Shown: positions 17,532-25,752, counted from the stretch's first letter. The stretch: 64,000 nt of DNA from Bacillota bacterium (GCA_023380285.1 JAMCRA010000020.1:1-64000); one strand, 5' to 3'. The notes: generated by a model from the letters alone, not told the origin. Translations and numbers: made by a program.

Positions 17532-18964
17532 AAACCGTTGTCGGACTGGAAACAGAATACGGCGCCCTTCTCTCCGGAGCCTCCCAGGGGATGAGGGATC
17601 TGTTTCGTCAGGAAGAAATGTTCCAGAAAGTGCGGGACCATATTTTTCACGTCCAGCGAAAAGGTTTGATTGACCAGCATCAGCGGGCTTACGACGAACC
17701 CCCCGGAAATGGAGGGTTCCTCCGGAATGGGGGAAGACTTTACATCGACATGGGGCATGTCGAATATGCCACGCCCGAATGCCATACCTTGCTTGATCTT
17801 GTGCGCGCAGACCGCGGGGGGGACCGGCTCCTCCAGCAGGCTGTTGACGAGATGGGGTTATCCGGAGAGATTTCTTTCATCAAGAACAATATCGATCATC
17901 AGACACTTGCCACATTCGGTTCCCATGAAAATTATCTTGTTTCCAGAGATTTTCCGTTTACGGAAAGAGGGATGGAGCCCCTTGTCGCTTTTCTTGTGAC
18001 GCGTCAGATTGTAACGGGGGCTGGAAGAGTCGGTGTTTCTTATGTGAACGATAGTCTGATTTCCCTGGATACAGAAAGACCTCCGGTTCATTTCCAAATT
18101 TCCCAGCGCGCTGACTACATCGTGAACAAATTCTATCAATGGGTTCAGATGAACCGTTCCATTGTGAATACACGGGACGAACCTTTGTCCGACCCGCTCC
18201 AATACCGGCGCATGCATCTGCTTCTGGGCGATTCCAATATGTCCCAATTTGCGACGGCCATGAAATTCGGGATGACGAAGATCGTGATGGACCTTGTCGA
18301 AGATGGGCTGGCGCCTGCCGTTGGAGTCCGTGATCCTGTCCAGGCGTGCCGTGCGATCTCTCATGATTTGTCTATGCGGTGGAATCTTCAGGATTTGGAA
18401 GGACGGATCCTGTCGGCTCTCGACATGCAGGAGATGTTTTTGGAAAAGGCTGTTAAAGCCTATTCGGGGCGTGACGAGGATACTGACTGGGTCTTGGAGG
18501 AGTGGGGAAAGCTTCTCTCGGATCTGGCGAAAAAGGATCCTTCCCTTGTCACTGACCGCCTGGACTGGGCAGCAAAGTACAACATGATCAGTGCGTTCAG
18601 GGACTCAGAGAATCTCGAATGGAATGATCCCTGGCTGGAAAGCCTTGACCTTGAGTATCACAATATTGATCCGGGCAAGGGGCTTTTCCACATTCTGGAA
18701 GAAGAAGGACGACATCGCCGTCTCTTGCCTCCATCCATATCGGAAACCGGAGCCACCTGTCCACCATCTTTCACGCGGGCTGAGGGGCGGGCTCAGGCGA
18801 TTGACCGGATTCTGGAGAACCCGGACATGCTTTACATCATTCAGTGGTTCGGGATCCAGATCAATCAGGGTGATGTTCTGTATATGCTGGAACCATTAAA
18901 AAACTACCGGGACGAAGTGTCGGAGTACTTTCGAAAAAATCTTCCGCCCTCTGCGGACGCCTAG
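17528..18964 (+). CDS. pafA: Pup ligase
   Basis: ATP-dependent ligase that phosphorylates the C-terminal Glu of Pup and forms an isopeptide bond to substrate lysines. It is homologous to dop but lacks the Dop loop. The 478 residues start VVGLETEYGALLSG, with NGGRLYIDMGHVEYATPEC holding the catalytic aspartate and HENYLVSRDF and RADYIV in the glutamine-synthetase fold. I place the start at 17528, not at an upstream in-frame ATG, because it forms ATGA with the prcA stop and begins at the homology. Its stop overlaps the convergent gene that follows. Confidence 0.94.
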   Translation: MKTVVGLETEYGALLSGASQGMRDLFRQEEMFQKVRDHIFHVQRKGLIDQHQRAYDEPPGNGGFLRNGGRLYIDMGHVEYATPECHTLLDLVRADRGGDRLLQQAVDEMGLSGEISFIKNNIDHQTLATFGSHENYLVSRDFPFTERGMEPLVAFLVTRQIVTGAGRVGVSYVNDSLISLDTERPPVHFQISQRADYIVNKFYQWVQMNRSIVNTRDEPLSDPLQYRRMHLLLGDSNMSQFATAMKFGMTKIVMDLVEDGLAPAVGVRDPVQACRAISHDLSMRWNLQDLEGRILSALDMQEMFLEKAVKAYSGRDEDTDWVLEEWGKLLSDLAKKDPSLVTDRLDWAAKYNMISAFRDSENLEWNDPWLESLDLEYHNIDPGKGLFHILEEEGRHRRLLPPSISETGATCPPSFTRAEGRAQAIDRILENPDMLYIIQWFGIQINQGDVLYMLEPLKNYRDEVSEYFRKNLPPSADA

Positions 18965-20067
18965 ACGGGTGAGTCCGATGGAAGCGTGTCCTGAACAAAG
19001 GTCCGTTGCTTCACATGATACGCGAGGAATGGATCCCACATTGCTCCGGTTGCACTCATCACAATATCTGCCCCTGCTTCCCGAAAGTCCGGATAGTCTT
19101 CCACTGTATTGAACCCTCCCACTCCGATCAGGGAAAGCTGCGGAGCCCGTCGTCGAAGGGCTTGTTTAAGACCGCGGATTGTTTTCAGCGAAAGATTTTT
19201 GATCCCGCTACCACAAAGCCCCGATCGTTCTCTTCCCGGTCCCGGTAAAGCCGGCTTGCCTTCCGGATTAATGATTGTTCCTGTGACAGTATTAATAGCA
19301 CTGATTGCGTCCAGATAGGGCGATGTGGCCTCGACAAGCCGATCCAGATGTTCCGGATTGTCGGAAAATCCGATTTTCATGATCAGGTGAAAATCCCGGC
19401 CCAGCTCTTTTCGGATTCGTTTCAGGATCTCTCCGCTGGCATCCGGATTTTGGTAGAGTTGACCTTCTTTCCCTTTGACGTTCGGACACGAAAAATTCAC
19501 TTCAAGAATTTTCGCCCCGGTTTCTTTTGCCAAATGGGCGGTGTAGACAAAGTCCTGTGCAAGGTCCCGCTCTTCCCGCTGTGTACCGACGAGACTCAGG
19601 ACCAGAACCTGTCCACTGGAAAGAGAAGAGAGGGCCTCCCCGACATCTCTCATCCATATGTCTGGATGCTGGCTCGGCATGCCAAACGAGTTCGTGATGG
19701 TGATGTCGGTCAGGGAAACCGGATTATAGGCCATTGTTCCGATGAGAGGGTGTTGGAGATCTTCCAGGTCAAAACTTTTGTGAAAGGGCACATACATGCA
19801 GTTTGGATCAGGATAAGAAGGATGGAAATGGCTCCGAACGGTCTTGTAGGTCAGAATATCGAATCCCATCTGCCCGTAGAAAGAAATCCATCTTGAGTTC
19901 AGAAGGGGGCCGGCGGGAATTCCGAGCCGGGAGGAGACTTTCTCTCCCATGAAATCGATTCTGGTATCGGTCTGGATGGGTTTTGGCAAAACCCCGCTGA
20001 AGAAAGGGCCATGCTGATAGTTCTCTTCATAAGACTTGCGGATATCATAGATGGGGGGTGGCAACAT
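18961..20067 (-). CDS. dihydroorotate dehydrogenase-like flavoprotein
   Basis: FMN-dependent TIM-barrel oxidoreductase of the dihydroorotate/dihydropyrimidine dehydrogenase superfamily, 368 residues. ILEVNFSCPNVKGKEG is the substrate and FMN-binding segment. MKIGFSDN, ISAINTVTGT and LIGVGGFN mark later strands. Whether it is PyrD of pyrimidine synthesis or a PreA-like enzyme cannot be settled here. The ATG at 20067 has AAGGAG 6 bases upstream and lies inside the end of thrB (23-base overlap). Convergent with pafA, sharing their last bases. Confidence 0.78.
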   Translation of the reverse strand: MLPPPIYDIRKSYEENYQHGPFFSGVLPKPIQTDTRIDFMGEKVSSRLGIPAGPLLNSRWISFYGQMGFDILTYKTVRSHFHPSYPDPNCMYVPFHKSFDLEDLQHPLIGTMAYNPVSLTDITITNSFGMPSQHPDIWMRDVGEALSSLSSGQVLVLSLVGTQREERDLAQDFVYTAHLAKETGAKILEVNFSCPNVKGKEGQLYQNPDASGEILKRIRKELGRDFHLIMKIGFSDNPEHLDRLVEATSPYLDAISAINTVTGTIINPEGKPALPGPGRERSGLCGSGIKNLSLKTIRGLKQALRRRAPQLSLIGVGGFNTVEDYPDFREAGADIVMSATGAMWDPFLAYHVKQRTFVQDTLPSDSPV

Positions 20068-21040
20068 GTCGGGCTCCTTCGGAGTCAATGGTAGAGGACC
20101 GGACCAGAACAGGGATCTGCTTGTACTGCACATACTTTTCAAGAGTTTCCTGAATGGTCCGGGCGTCTTGCGGGTTGTCTGTCAGGGCCATCATGGTGGA
20201 CCCCGCTCCTGAAATGATGAAGGAGCGCGCGCCAGCTTCCCTGGAAACTTTTTCCAGATCATCAAAGAAAGGGATGAGTTTTTTTCTGTAAGGCTGGATC
20301 AGGGGATCCTGAAGCATTCTGCAAAAAAGATCCGGGTTGCCAAGATGAACTGCGGTCAGCAGACCTGCGCTGTTGGCGAGGGCCCCGATGGCTCTGTCCA
20401 GAGGAACATCGGGGGGGATCGCTTTCCGTGATTCACTGGTTTTCAGGAGTGCGCGCGGAATCAGGAACACCAGAAAGAGTCCGGAAAATCCTCCAAATCG
20501 GAAGGCCTCCCGGAGACGGGAATTCGAAACAGAGATCCCGCCGAAGAGAGAGGCCGAAACATTGTCCAGAAAGTATCCTCCGCTGACAGAAGATTCGGAT
20601 TGGGCCGCCGCGTCCAGAAGATCACTGTCCCCGAAAGGAGAGCCAAGAAGGAGTTGGGCAAGCATGGCACCTCCAACGGCTGAAGCGGCGCTGGAGCCGA
20701 GTCCTGAACCGGGGACGCCTTTTTGAATGGAGACGGTTAGCTTGAGATCTGGGTATCCGGCCTTGTCCAACAGATATCGGGCAGCAATCGTCGCGGTGTT
20801 CTGGGACGGGTCCGTCGGGAGACTGGTCCAGGCTCCCGAAATGCTCGTGATACGATCCGCTCCTTCCCTTTTCTCGAGAAATCCTGTCAGGGTGTCTCCC
20901 ATTCCTGTGACAGCCATTCCGAGGGTGTCAAATCCCGGACCGATATTTCCGACAGAAGCGGGTGCGTAAACGGAGACGCTTTTTTCGACAAGAGGAGTTG
21001 ACGGGATAGACCTGACGGAAGGACTCAACTGTTCAACCAT
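20045..21040 (-). CDS. thrB: homoserine kinase
   Basis: GHMP-family kinase that phosphorylates homoserine on the way to threonine. VYAPASVGNIGPGFDTLGMA at the N-terminus and the ATP-binding PGSGLGSSAASAVGGAML are diagnostic, and ISGAGSTMMAL is the third GHMP motif. The 331-residue form starting at 21040 overlaps the upstream ferredoxin by 8 bases; a longer in-frame start exists inside that gene. It forms an operon with the ferredoxin and the dehydrogenase-like gene, although no other threonine genes are nearby. Confidence 0.92.
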   Translation of the reverse strand: MVEQLSPSVRSIPSTPLVEKSVSVYAPASVGNIGPGFDTLGMAVTGMGDTLTGFLEKREGADRITSISGAWTSLPTDPSQNTATIAARYLLDKAGYPDLKLTVSIQKGVPGSGLGSSAASAVGGAMLAQLLLGSPFGDSDLLDAAAQSESSVSGGYFLDNVSASLFGGISVSNSRLREAFRFGGFSGLFLVFLIPRALLKTSESRKAIPPDVPLDRAIGALANSAGLLTAVHLGNPDLFCRMLQDPLIQPYRKKLIPFFDDLEKVSREAGARSFIISGAGSTMMALTDNPQDARTIQETLEKYVQYKQIPVLVRSSTIDSEGARHVATPHL

Positions 21041-21371
21041 TGTTGTCTGCGTCGGGTGGGGAGGGGATTTGGAGGTCCGAGACGACAACACCGTTCAAGA
21101 GGTGCTGACGAACGACCTGACGAACATCCTCCCGTGTTTTTAATCGATAGTAAACTCCGTCCGGATACACGGCAAAAACAGGTCCTTCTTCGCAGGCGTC
21201 CAGACAGCCGGATTTGTTGATCCGGAATGGTTGGGGGATGTTCGCCTGTTTCAGTTCCTCACGAAAAAGAGAGAGGACTTCTTCCGCATTTCGAAGTTGA
21301 CAGGAGCCCCTCGGGTGTTCAGGGTCCCGTTTGTTTGTGCAGGCAAAGACATGATATCGGTAACGTCCCAT
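21033..21371 (-). CDS. thioredoxin-fold [2Fe-2S] ferredoxin
   Basis: A 112-residue protein of the Clostridium pasteurianum-type [2Fe-2S] ferredoxin family (also seen as NuoE-like domains). Ligand candidates are the cysteine in HVFACTNKRD, that in PRGSC, and two in KSGCLDACEEGPVFAVYPDG, spaced as in the family. Start chosen at 21371, where AAGGAG lies 5 bases before the ATG. It is first in an operon with thrB and the dehydrogenase-like gene and might supply electrons to the latter; that is an inference from position. Confidence 0.85.
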   Translation of the reverse strand: MGRYRYHVFACTNKRDPEHPRGSCQLRNAEEVLSLFREELKQANIPQPFRINKSGCLDACEEGPVFAVYPDGVYYRLKTREDVRQVVRQHLLNGVVVSDLQIPSPPDADNNG

Positions 21372-21427
21372 CAAGACTCCTTCATTCAGCAAAAATATGG
21401 CGTTATATCTCTTAGCCTTCGACCTCA

Positions 21428-21457
21428 ATTATAGAGAGGAGTTTTGTGTCTCCTCAA
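21428..21457 (-). promoter_or_regulatory. sigma70-type promoter for ferredoxin-thrB operon
   Basis: On the minus strand TTGAGG (21457-21452), an 18-base spacer and a perfect TATAAT (21433-21428). About 57 bases upstream of the ferredoxin ATG. A GAGGAG/CTCCTC inverted repeat occupies much of the spacer and could be an operator. Confidence 0.6.
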
Positions 21458-21570
21458 TCTTACCAAAAATATTGAGTGAAGGCAGGCGCCGGGCGGGGGA
21501 TTGAAAAAGAGAGGGGTAAAAGGGTGACGTTTTATCGAAAGCCTTGATCGTCATGAGATTCTGTGTCTTC

Positions 21571-22290
21571 TCAGTGAATGATCCTGGGAAGGATCGTTCC
21601 TGTGAAGAGACCGAGAATGGCAGCAATCCCGCCAAACAAGGCCATTTCCACTGCTCCTTTGTAAAGGGGTTCTCTTGTCAGGCGTGATTTGAAAATCCCG
21701 AGGGAGGCGAGGGACAAAACGGAAATGAAAAGGGATAGATTAAAGGATTTTCCGGTATTGTTTTCCAGAACATAGGGGATGACAGGGGGAATGCTTCCGA
21801 GGAGGAAAGAGAGACCAAGCCATGCCCCGTCGCGAAATGGGGTTCCTTTTGAGGAATCAAGAATGCCCAATTCCTCTTTCATCATGAATTCGTGCCAGAC
21901 TTCAGGATTGGAAGTGATTCTGTTTGTAAAGAGCTTGGCTTCGTCCTGCGTAAAATTCATGCGTTCAAGAATTTCCATGACCTCATTCCGCTCCATTTGA
22001 GGGAGATCGTGAATTTCTCTCCATTCCCTGTCCCGTTCCCGCTGAAAAAAATCACTTTGGGATTTTGCGGCGAGGTAACCACCAAAGAACATGGACATCG
22101 ACCCCGCAATGCCTGTCATGATGCCACCCAGAAGAACGGCACGGGAGGAAATGGCTGACCCCGTCAGACCGCCAAGAAAGCTCACGACCGTTACCATCCC
22201 GTCGTTCATCCCGAGAACGATATCCCGAATCCGGCGTCCGTGAGGCGAATGCCAACCTTCCGTATGATCTGAAGAGAGGAAATTCATCAT
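21571..22290 (-). CDS. VIT1/CCC1-family Fe2+/Mn2+ transporter
   Basis: About 240 residues with five predicted membrane helices, in the vacuolar iron transporter family that moves ferrous iron or manganese out of the cytosol. IVLGMNDGMVTVVSFLGGLTG is the signature first helix, and a helix ending GGYLAAKSQ follows. A Glu-rich cytoplasmic domain (residues about 75-135, with REWREIHDLPQMERNEVMEIL) matches the metal-binding insert of plant VIT1. The last three helices are C-terminal. In an iron oxidiser this could be an iron-detoxifying exporter. The ATG at 22290 has GGAG 9 bases upstream. Confidence 0.88.
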   Translation of the reverse strand: MMNFLSSDHTEGWHSPHGRRIRDIVLGMNDGMVTVVSFLGGLTGSAISSRAVLLGGIMTGIAGSMSMFFGGYLAAKSQSDFFQRERDREWREIHDLPQMERNEVMEILERMNFTQDEAKLFTNRITSNPEVWHEFMMKEELGILDSSKGTPFRDGAWLGLSFLLGSIPPVIPYVLENNTGKSFNLSLFISVLSLASLGIFKSRLTREPLYKGAVEMALFGGIAAILGLFTGTILPRIIH

Positions 22291-22437
22291 AAGAGTGAGC
22301 TCCAAACATTGAAAGCAATAATAAACATGAACAGATTACAGGTTTAGTCTGAACAGACCTGATCAGTGTAATGGAACAAGGTGAAAAAATCCGGAAGAAT
22401 TTCTATTAAGAGAAGAAAAAGACCCCATAAAATCGTC

Positions 22438-22466
22438 TTGACAACATCTATTGTCCGGCGTATTAT
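22438..22466 (+). promoter_or_regulatory. sigma70-type promoter of the CcoO-like gene cluster
   Basis: TTGACA at 22438-22443, 17-base spacer and TATTAT at 22461-22466. It precedes the first small gene by about 110 bases in the 284-base divergent gap after the iron transporter. I see no other gene in that gap. Confidence 0.65.
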
Positions 22467-22574
22467 CGCCCCCATCGGTGCGGAATTCGTATGCAGCAAT
22501 ACTGACGAAGGAAGTGCCGGGAATTCTGCAATTATTTCAACATTTATGTCATTACTTTGTGAGGAGGCTTTGGT

Positions 22575-22808
22575 ATGGGAAGCTCCATGAAAGCTTTTGT
22601 CCTCTACGGTGTGGTGGGAGCCTTCACAGCGGTTGGAAGCGGAACCGTTGTCGGGTTTTGCCTGCAGGTCTGGTTGGGGGCACATCGATTTACAAGTTGG
22701 CGCGGTGATTACATCTGGGTCTACAATGTGATGGCGCTTTCCGCAGTGACCGGAACGGCAGTGGCTCTCTGGGCCCGATCCATCCACCGGAGCGAAGAAA
22801 ACTGGTAA
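22575..22808 (+). CDS. small two-helix membrane protein of the oxidase cluster
   Basis: 77 residues with predicted helices at about 8-30 and 48-66, ending in a charged tail. A GAGGAGG box 7 bases before the ATG and a promoter upstream make it a real gene. I recognise no family. As the first gene before the CcoO-like cytochrome it is probably an accessory subunit of that membrane complex. Confidence 0.7.
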   Translation: MGSSMKAFVLYGVVGAFTAVGSGTVVGFCLQVWLGAHRFTSWRGDYIWVYNVMALSAVTGTAVALWARSIHRSEENW

Positions 22809-22867
22809 TCACCGGAGTGTTTGGGCTTTGTCTTAAAGAATGCAAGTTCAGTATGAGGGGGTGACCG

Positions 22868-23068
22868 ATGAACCTGTTAACCACATTGGCAGCTTTGTCT
22901 GATTCAAGCATGTGCTGTGGCCCGACGCCCGGCGGAAATGCCAGCGTGTCGTCGTTCGCTGCGCTGATGGGAACAGCAACGGCCTTATCAAGTCTTCTGT
23001 TGATGATTCAGTGCATGACAGGGATCGGTGCCAAGCCGAAATTCGATCCCACTCGGAAGAGGAAGTAG
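22868..23068 (+). CDS. small membrane protein of the oxidase cluster
   Basis: 66 residues with one predicted helix at about 28-50 and a basic C-terminus (KFDPTRKRK). Two adjacent cysteines at 16-17 (MCCGPTPGG) stand out and might bind metal or haem; that is a guess. GAGGGGGTG lies 5-6 bases before the ATG. No family recognised. Sits between the first small gene and the CcoO-like gene. Confidence 0.6.
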   Translation: MNLLTTLAALSDSSMCCGPTPGGNASVSSFAALMGTATALSSLLLMIQCMTGIGAKPKFDPTRKRK

Positions 23069-23129
23069 GCCTGTCTGGTTTAGACGGGTAGGACAGTGAA
23101 GCTGGTCTTATTGAAGGTGAGGAGCAAAG

Positions 23130-23660
23130 ATGGCCTATCGTGAGTACAAGTTTGGCACGATGATGATTGCGACCCTGTTTGTGGTGACGCTGTCCATCAC
23201 GATTTTGTTCCCGACATTGCAGATGGCCAAGATTCCGCCAACGGCAACCGCTGTCCAGAAGGCAAAGGACTACGGTACGGAAAGCGGCTGGACGGCCGAA
23301 GATCCGATGATGACCGGCGACAACCGGCCGACGATGATCGGAAAAGGGAAGGTGGTGTTCATCCGGGAAGGCTGCTGGTGGTGTCACACGCTGCTTCCGG
23401 AGCAGACCCAGGACTGGCAGTACTTCGGTGCACCTCCGACCGCTGCCGACTTTGTGGGCGAGAGTCCGACCGTGTTCGGTTCGGACCGCAAGGCGCCGGA
23501 CCTGCTGCATGTGGGAAGCCGGTTGCCCATCAAGGGGTGGCATCTGGTTCATCATGCCAATCCTCGGGCAGTTCAGCCCAAGTCCATGATGCCCGCGTTT
23601 AACTATTTGCGGAAAAAGGACCTGGATGCCCTGGCGGATTACATGGCCAGCCTGAAGTAA
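23130..23660 (+). CDS. ccoO-like: CcoO-like membrane monohaem cytochrome c (cbb3 oxidase subunit II)
   Basis: Haem c subunit that passes electrons toward a cbb3-type oxidase. 176 residues: an N-terminal anchor at about 9-30, the haem site GCWWCH at 82-86 and a likely axial methionine in SMMPAF near the C-terminus. VFIREGCWWCH, GSDRKAPDLLHVGSR and HHANPRAVQPKSMMPAF parallel CcoO strongly. It is shorter than typical CcoO (about 200-240). Its usual partner, CcoN, is not adjacent nor elsewhere in this window. GAGGAG precedes the ATG. Confidence 0.85.
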   Translation: MAYREYKFGTMMIATLFVVTLSITILFPTLQMAKIPPTATAVQKAKDYGTESGWTAEDPMMTGDNRPTMIGKGKVVFIREGCWWCHTLLPEQTQDWQYFGAPPTAADFVGESPTVFGSDRKAPDLLHVGSRLPIKGWHLVHHANPRAVQPKSMMPAFNYLRKKDLDALADYMASLK

Positions 23661-23773
23661 GCCAGGCGAGTTAATGAATTGATGAATGGTCTTTCCGGTT
23701 ATCCGGAATGGATGGTTCCCTGAAAGCTAGATTGATTTGCAATTATACCAATTGAATTATAAGGAGTCTTTCA

Positions 23774-24106
23774 ATGGCTGACATTGATGAAATGTTGACC
23801 GAGCGCTTTGACGGGATTCTTGAAGGAACGAACAATATCCCGGCCGCTCTGATCCTCATTCTGACGATGACCGTTGTGACGGCTGAACTCTTGACCTTTC
23901 CTCTGTTCGGCGCACGTCCTCAATATCCTGGTCATCCGCATCACTGGCTTATACAGGGTGTTCCAGTTTTGAAAGCACATCTCAGCAAGACCCTAGGACG
24001 TCCATGGTGGGACCAGGGCTATGTGATTAACTCGACATATGTGGCAGTCTTTTATACCTGGATGGGACTCCTTTTGAAGCGGACTGAGGTTGCAAAAGAT
24101 TTTTGA
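23774..24106 (+). CDS. small membrane protein of the oxidase cluster
   Basis: 110 residues with predicted helices at about 22-42 and near 85-101, and a histidine-rich middle (PGHPHHWLIQG). A TAAGGAG box precedes the ATG by about 8 bases. Not recognised. The preceding 113 bases hold a short hairpin (TTCCGG-TTAT-CCGGAA) without a T run, which may be an mRNA processing or stability element. Placement suggests an oxidase accessory subunit. Confidence 0.65.
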   Translation: MADIDEMLTERFDGILEGTNNIPAALILILTMTVVTAELLTFPLFGARPQYPGHPHHWLIQGVPVLKAHLSKTLGRPWWDQGYVINSTYVAVFYTWMGLLLKRTEVAKDF

Positions 24107-24148
24107 CACGGTATTCCATTTCGGGGTATTCCCGAGGAGGTGGGCAAA

Positions 24149-24253
24149 TTGTGGAATTTAAATAGCCCTTATGTGTTTTGGGTCATTACGATGATAATGT
24201 TGTTATGTGGCCTTGTGTATTCTTTCTTTATCGACGAAAGACGGCCTGAATAA
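24149..24253 (+). CDS. 34-residue single-helix membrane peptide
   Basis: A very short gene starting with TTG, 5 bases after an excellent GAGGAGGTGG box. The peptide has one strongly hydrophobic helix (about residues 8-27) and a charged end, DERRPE, resembling in size and shape CcoQ- or CydX-type micropeptides of terminal oxidases, without clear sequence identity. It is the last gene before a terminator, which supports it as the end of the CcoO-like operon. Confidence 0.6.
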   Translation: MWNLNSPYVFWVITMIMLLCGLVYSFFIDERRPE

Positions 24254-24292
24254 CGTTTTAGTGAATGTATTTCTTGAATTCCTAAGTTGTCA

Positions 24293-24326
24293 AAAAAAAG
24301 GCGGTCCTCTTATGGCCGCCTTTTTT
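24293..24326 (+). terminator. rho-independent terminator
   Basis: GGCGG(T)CC paired with GGCCGCC around a short loop, preceded by an A run and followed by six Ts. It ends the operon that begins at the 22,438 promoter. The flanking A/T runs would allow it to act in both directions. Confidence 0.8.
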
Positions 24327-24327
24327 A

Positions 24328-24356
24328 TTGACCTCTGATTCTGGCGGTCCTATACT
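24328..24356 (+). promoter_or_regulatory. sigma70-type promoter for the second oxidase operon
   Basis: TTGACC at 24328-24333, 17-base spacer and TATACT at 24351-24356, starting right after the terminator T run. The predicted transcription start is only about 10 bases before the next ATG, so the leader would be very short. Confidence 0.6.
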
Positions 24357-24372
24357 TGGTTCAGAGGCCCAT

Positions 24373-24579
24373 ATGCATATTAAAATGTCTGTTTCCATCG
24401 TTATTTTTACCTTCCTCATGGCTGCTGTCTTTGTCTTTATGGTCATGTCCCGATACATCATCGGACCTTTTTCCAAGCTTAAAAAAGGGGAACAAGTTAT
24501 CGTTGTCCTCAGTTTTCTGGGAGTCCTTGTCGTTTTGTCTTTTGCTGTGATACAGCTCGTTCTGAAGATTCTGGTCTGA
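24373..24579 (+). CDS. small two-helix membrane protein
   Basis: 68 residues with helices at about 5-26 and 40-66 joined by a basic loop (SKLKKGEQ). AGAGG is 5 bases before the ATG chosen; an ATG four codons later is possible. Family not recognised. First gene of the second oxidase operon, 11 bases before the NorC-like cytochrome, so probably a partner of it. Confidence 0.6.
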   Translation: MHIKMSVSIVIFTFLMAAVFVFMVMSRYIIGPFSKLKKGEQVIVVLSFLGVLVVLSFAVIQLVLKILV

Positions 24580-24590
24580 CCGGTGGACGC

Positions 24591-25022
24591 ATGAAAACGG
24601 GAGAAAGAGTCGTCTTCATTCTGGCCGGGCTGATGATAGGGGTCGTCATGATCCTCTATGTTCTGGGCCAATTTCATGTCATTAATTTCTGGTCGACGAA
24701 TGACGTCTATGTTTTTAATAAAAAGACGGAAGCGGGCTATAAGGTGTACCAGAAATACGATTGCAGAAATTGTCATGTTCTTTACGGAGAAGGTGATTTC
24801 GCGGGGCCGGACATGGATGGAGAAGGCACAAGAAGGACCAGGGAATGGCTTGTCCAGTATATGGACAATCCCAGGAAGCTGGTTCCGAATACGAGACATG
24901 ACGGAAAATTTGCGACGGATTTCTCGGAAATATCGGAATCAGACAAATCCAAACTATTAGATCTGATGCTGAGCCTCAAATCTTTGCCGGGTTCACCAAA
25001 TTACCCAAAACCCCCGCAATGA
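24591..25022 (+). CDS. membrane-anchored monohaem cytochrome c, NorC-like
   Basis: 143 residues: one N-terminal anchor (about 7-28) and a periplasmic haem c domain with CRNCH at 58-62. The order GYKVYQKYDCRNCHVLYGEG, then GPDMDGEG, then a tail helix, resembles NorC and cbb3-associated cytochromes that donate electrons to haem-copper reductases. The MP-F motif usually supplying the axial Met is not evident (the region reads VPNTRHDGKFATDF), so haem ligation may differ. Likely electron donor or subunit in the same complex as the neighbours. Confidence 0.82.
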   Translation: MKTGERVVFILAGLMIGVVMILYVLGQFHVINFWSTNDVYVFNKKTEAGYKVYQKYDCRNCHVLYGEGDFAGPDMDGEGTRRTREWLVQYMDNPRKLVPNTRHDGKFATDFSEISESDKSKLLDLMLSLKSLPGSPNYPKPPQ

Positions 25023-25058
25023 TTGAGGCGCATGCTCATCAGACGATGAGGAGACGTC

Positions 25059-25265
25059 ATGAAATTACCGGAAGGAATTGTAGCCTATCTGTGGACGGCA
25101 ACAGGTCTCGTTTCACTTGTCGTTATTGTGATCGGGATTTACTGGGCCTACAAAAACGGACAGTTTGATGAAAATATTAAATATGTCGTCTTCCAGGAAG
25201 AAGATGATGAGCGCAGGCATCATATTGAAGAGATGAAAGAACAGGAATCAAGGGACAGAAAGTAG
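25059..25265 (+). CDS. CcoS-like cbb3 oxidase maturation protein
   Basis: 68 residues: one helix at about 8-30, then GIYWAYKNGQFDENIKYVVF and an acidic tail with EEDDE. This matches the layout of CcoS (a helix followed by W-A-x(2-3)-G-Q-F/Y-D-D and acidic residues), which is needed for haem and copper insertion into cbb3 oxidase. GAGGAG precedes the ATG. The match is by pattern only. Confidence 0.65.
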   Translation: MKLPEGIVAYLWTATGLVSLVVIVIGIYWAYKNGQFDENIKYVVFQEEDDERRHHIEEMKEQESRDRK

Positions 25266-25284
25266 TTTTCGGACGGAGGGTTCA

Positions 25285-25752
25285 TTGCTCGATCTTCCAC
25301 CAGTGATCAGAATTCCCCTGGCGATACTTTCCGGCGTTTTGTTGTTTGCCCTGCTGGACCGTATGTTTCATTTGACTGAGGGAGCTTTCCATCATCTCTT
25401 CGGAGGCGGCATCCTCTGGACCTATCTTCTGGTTCCTATTCTGGTTTCCTTTCTTGTTGGGTACTGGATTGGTCCTTGGGGGAAATTTCTGGCAGCTATT
25501 CCCCCCATGACATATATCCTTGTTGCCTATCTGATTGCATCCCGCCATGCAGACTATCACTCAATCGGAATTCCGACTGCCCCGTTCATGATGATTTTTT
25601 TTATTACCGTCCCGGAAGTGTCCTTTTCCGGTGGATGGGCAGGGGAAGTTCTCAGAAAAAAAAGGGATCAGCGCAGGCGGAGAGAAGCTCGTTTGCGGGA
25701 ATCCATGTCGCAGAATGCGCCATCGACCTCTGAAAGGGGAATCAAGCCATGA
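25285..25752 (+). CDS. four-helix membrane protein of the oxidase cluster
   Basis: 155 residues starting with TTG, with GGAGGG 4 bases upstream. Predicted helices at about 9-28, 40-60, 67-87 and 95-115 precede a very basic cytoplasmic tail (RKKRDQRRRREARLR). No family recognised. It overlaps the next gene by 4 bases, so the two are translationally coupled; this suggests that they are subunits of one complex. Confidence 0.65.
   Translation: MLDLPPVIRIPLAILSGVLLFALLDRMFHLTEGAFHHLFGGGILWTYLLVPILVSFLVGYWIGPWGKFLAAIPPMTYILVAYLIASRHADYHSIGIPTAPFMMIFFITVPEVSFSGGWAGEVLRKKRDQRRRREARLRESMSQNAPSTSERGIKP

Noticed and set aside
24332..24367. CCTCTGA/TCAGAGG inverted repeat that could hide a ribosome-binding site
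   Set aside because: The predicted transcription start falls after the left arm, so the RNA would not contain the stem.
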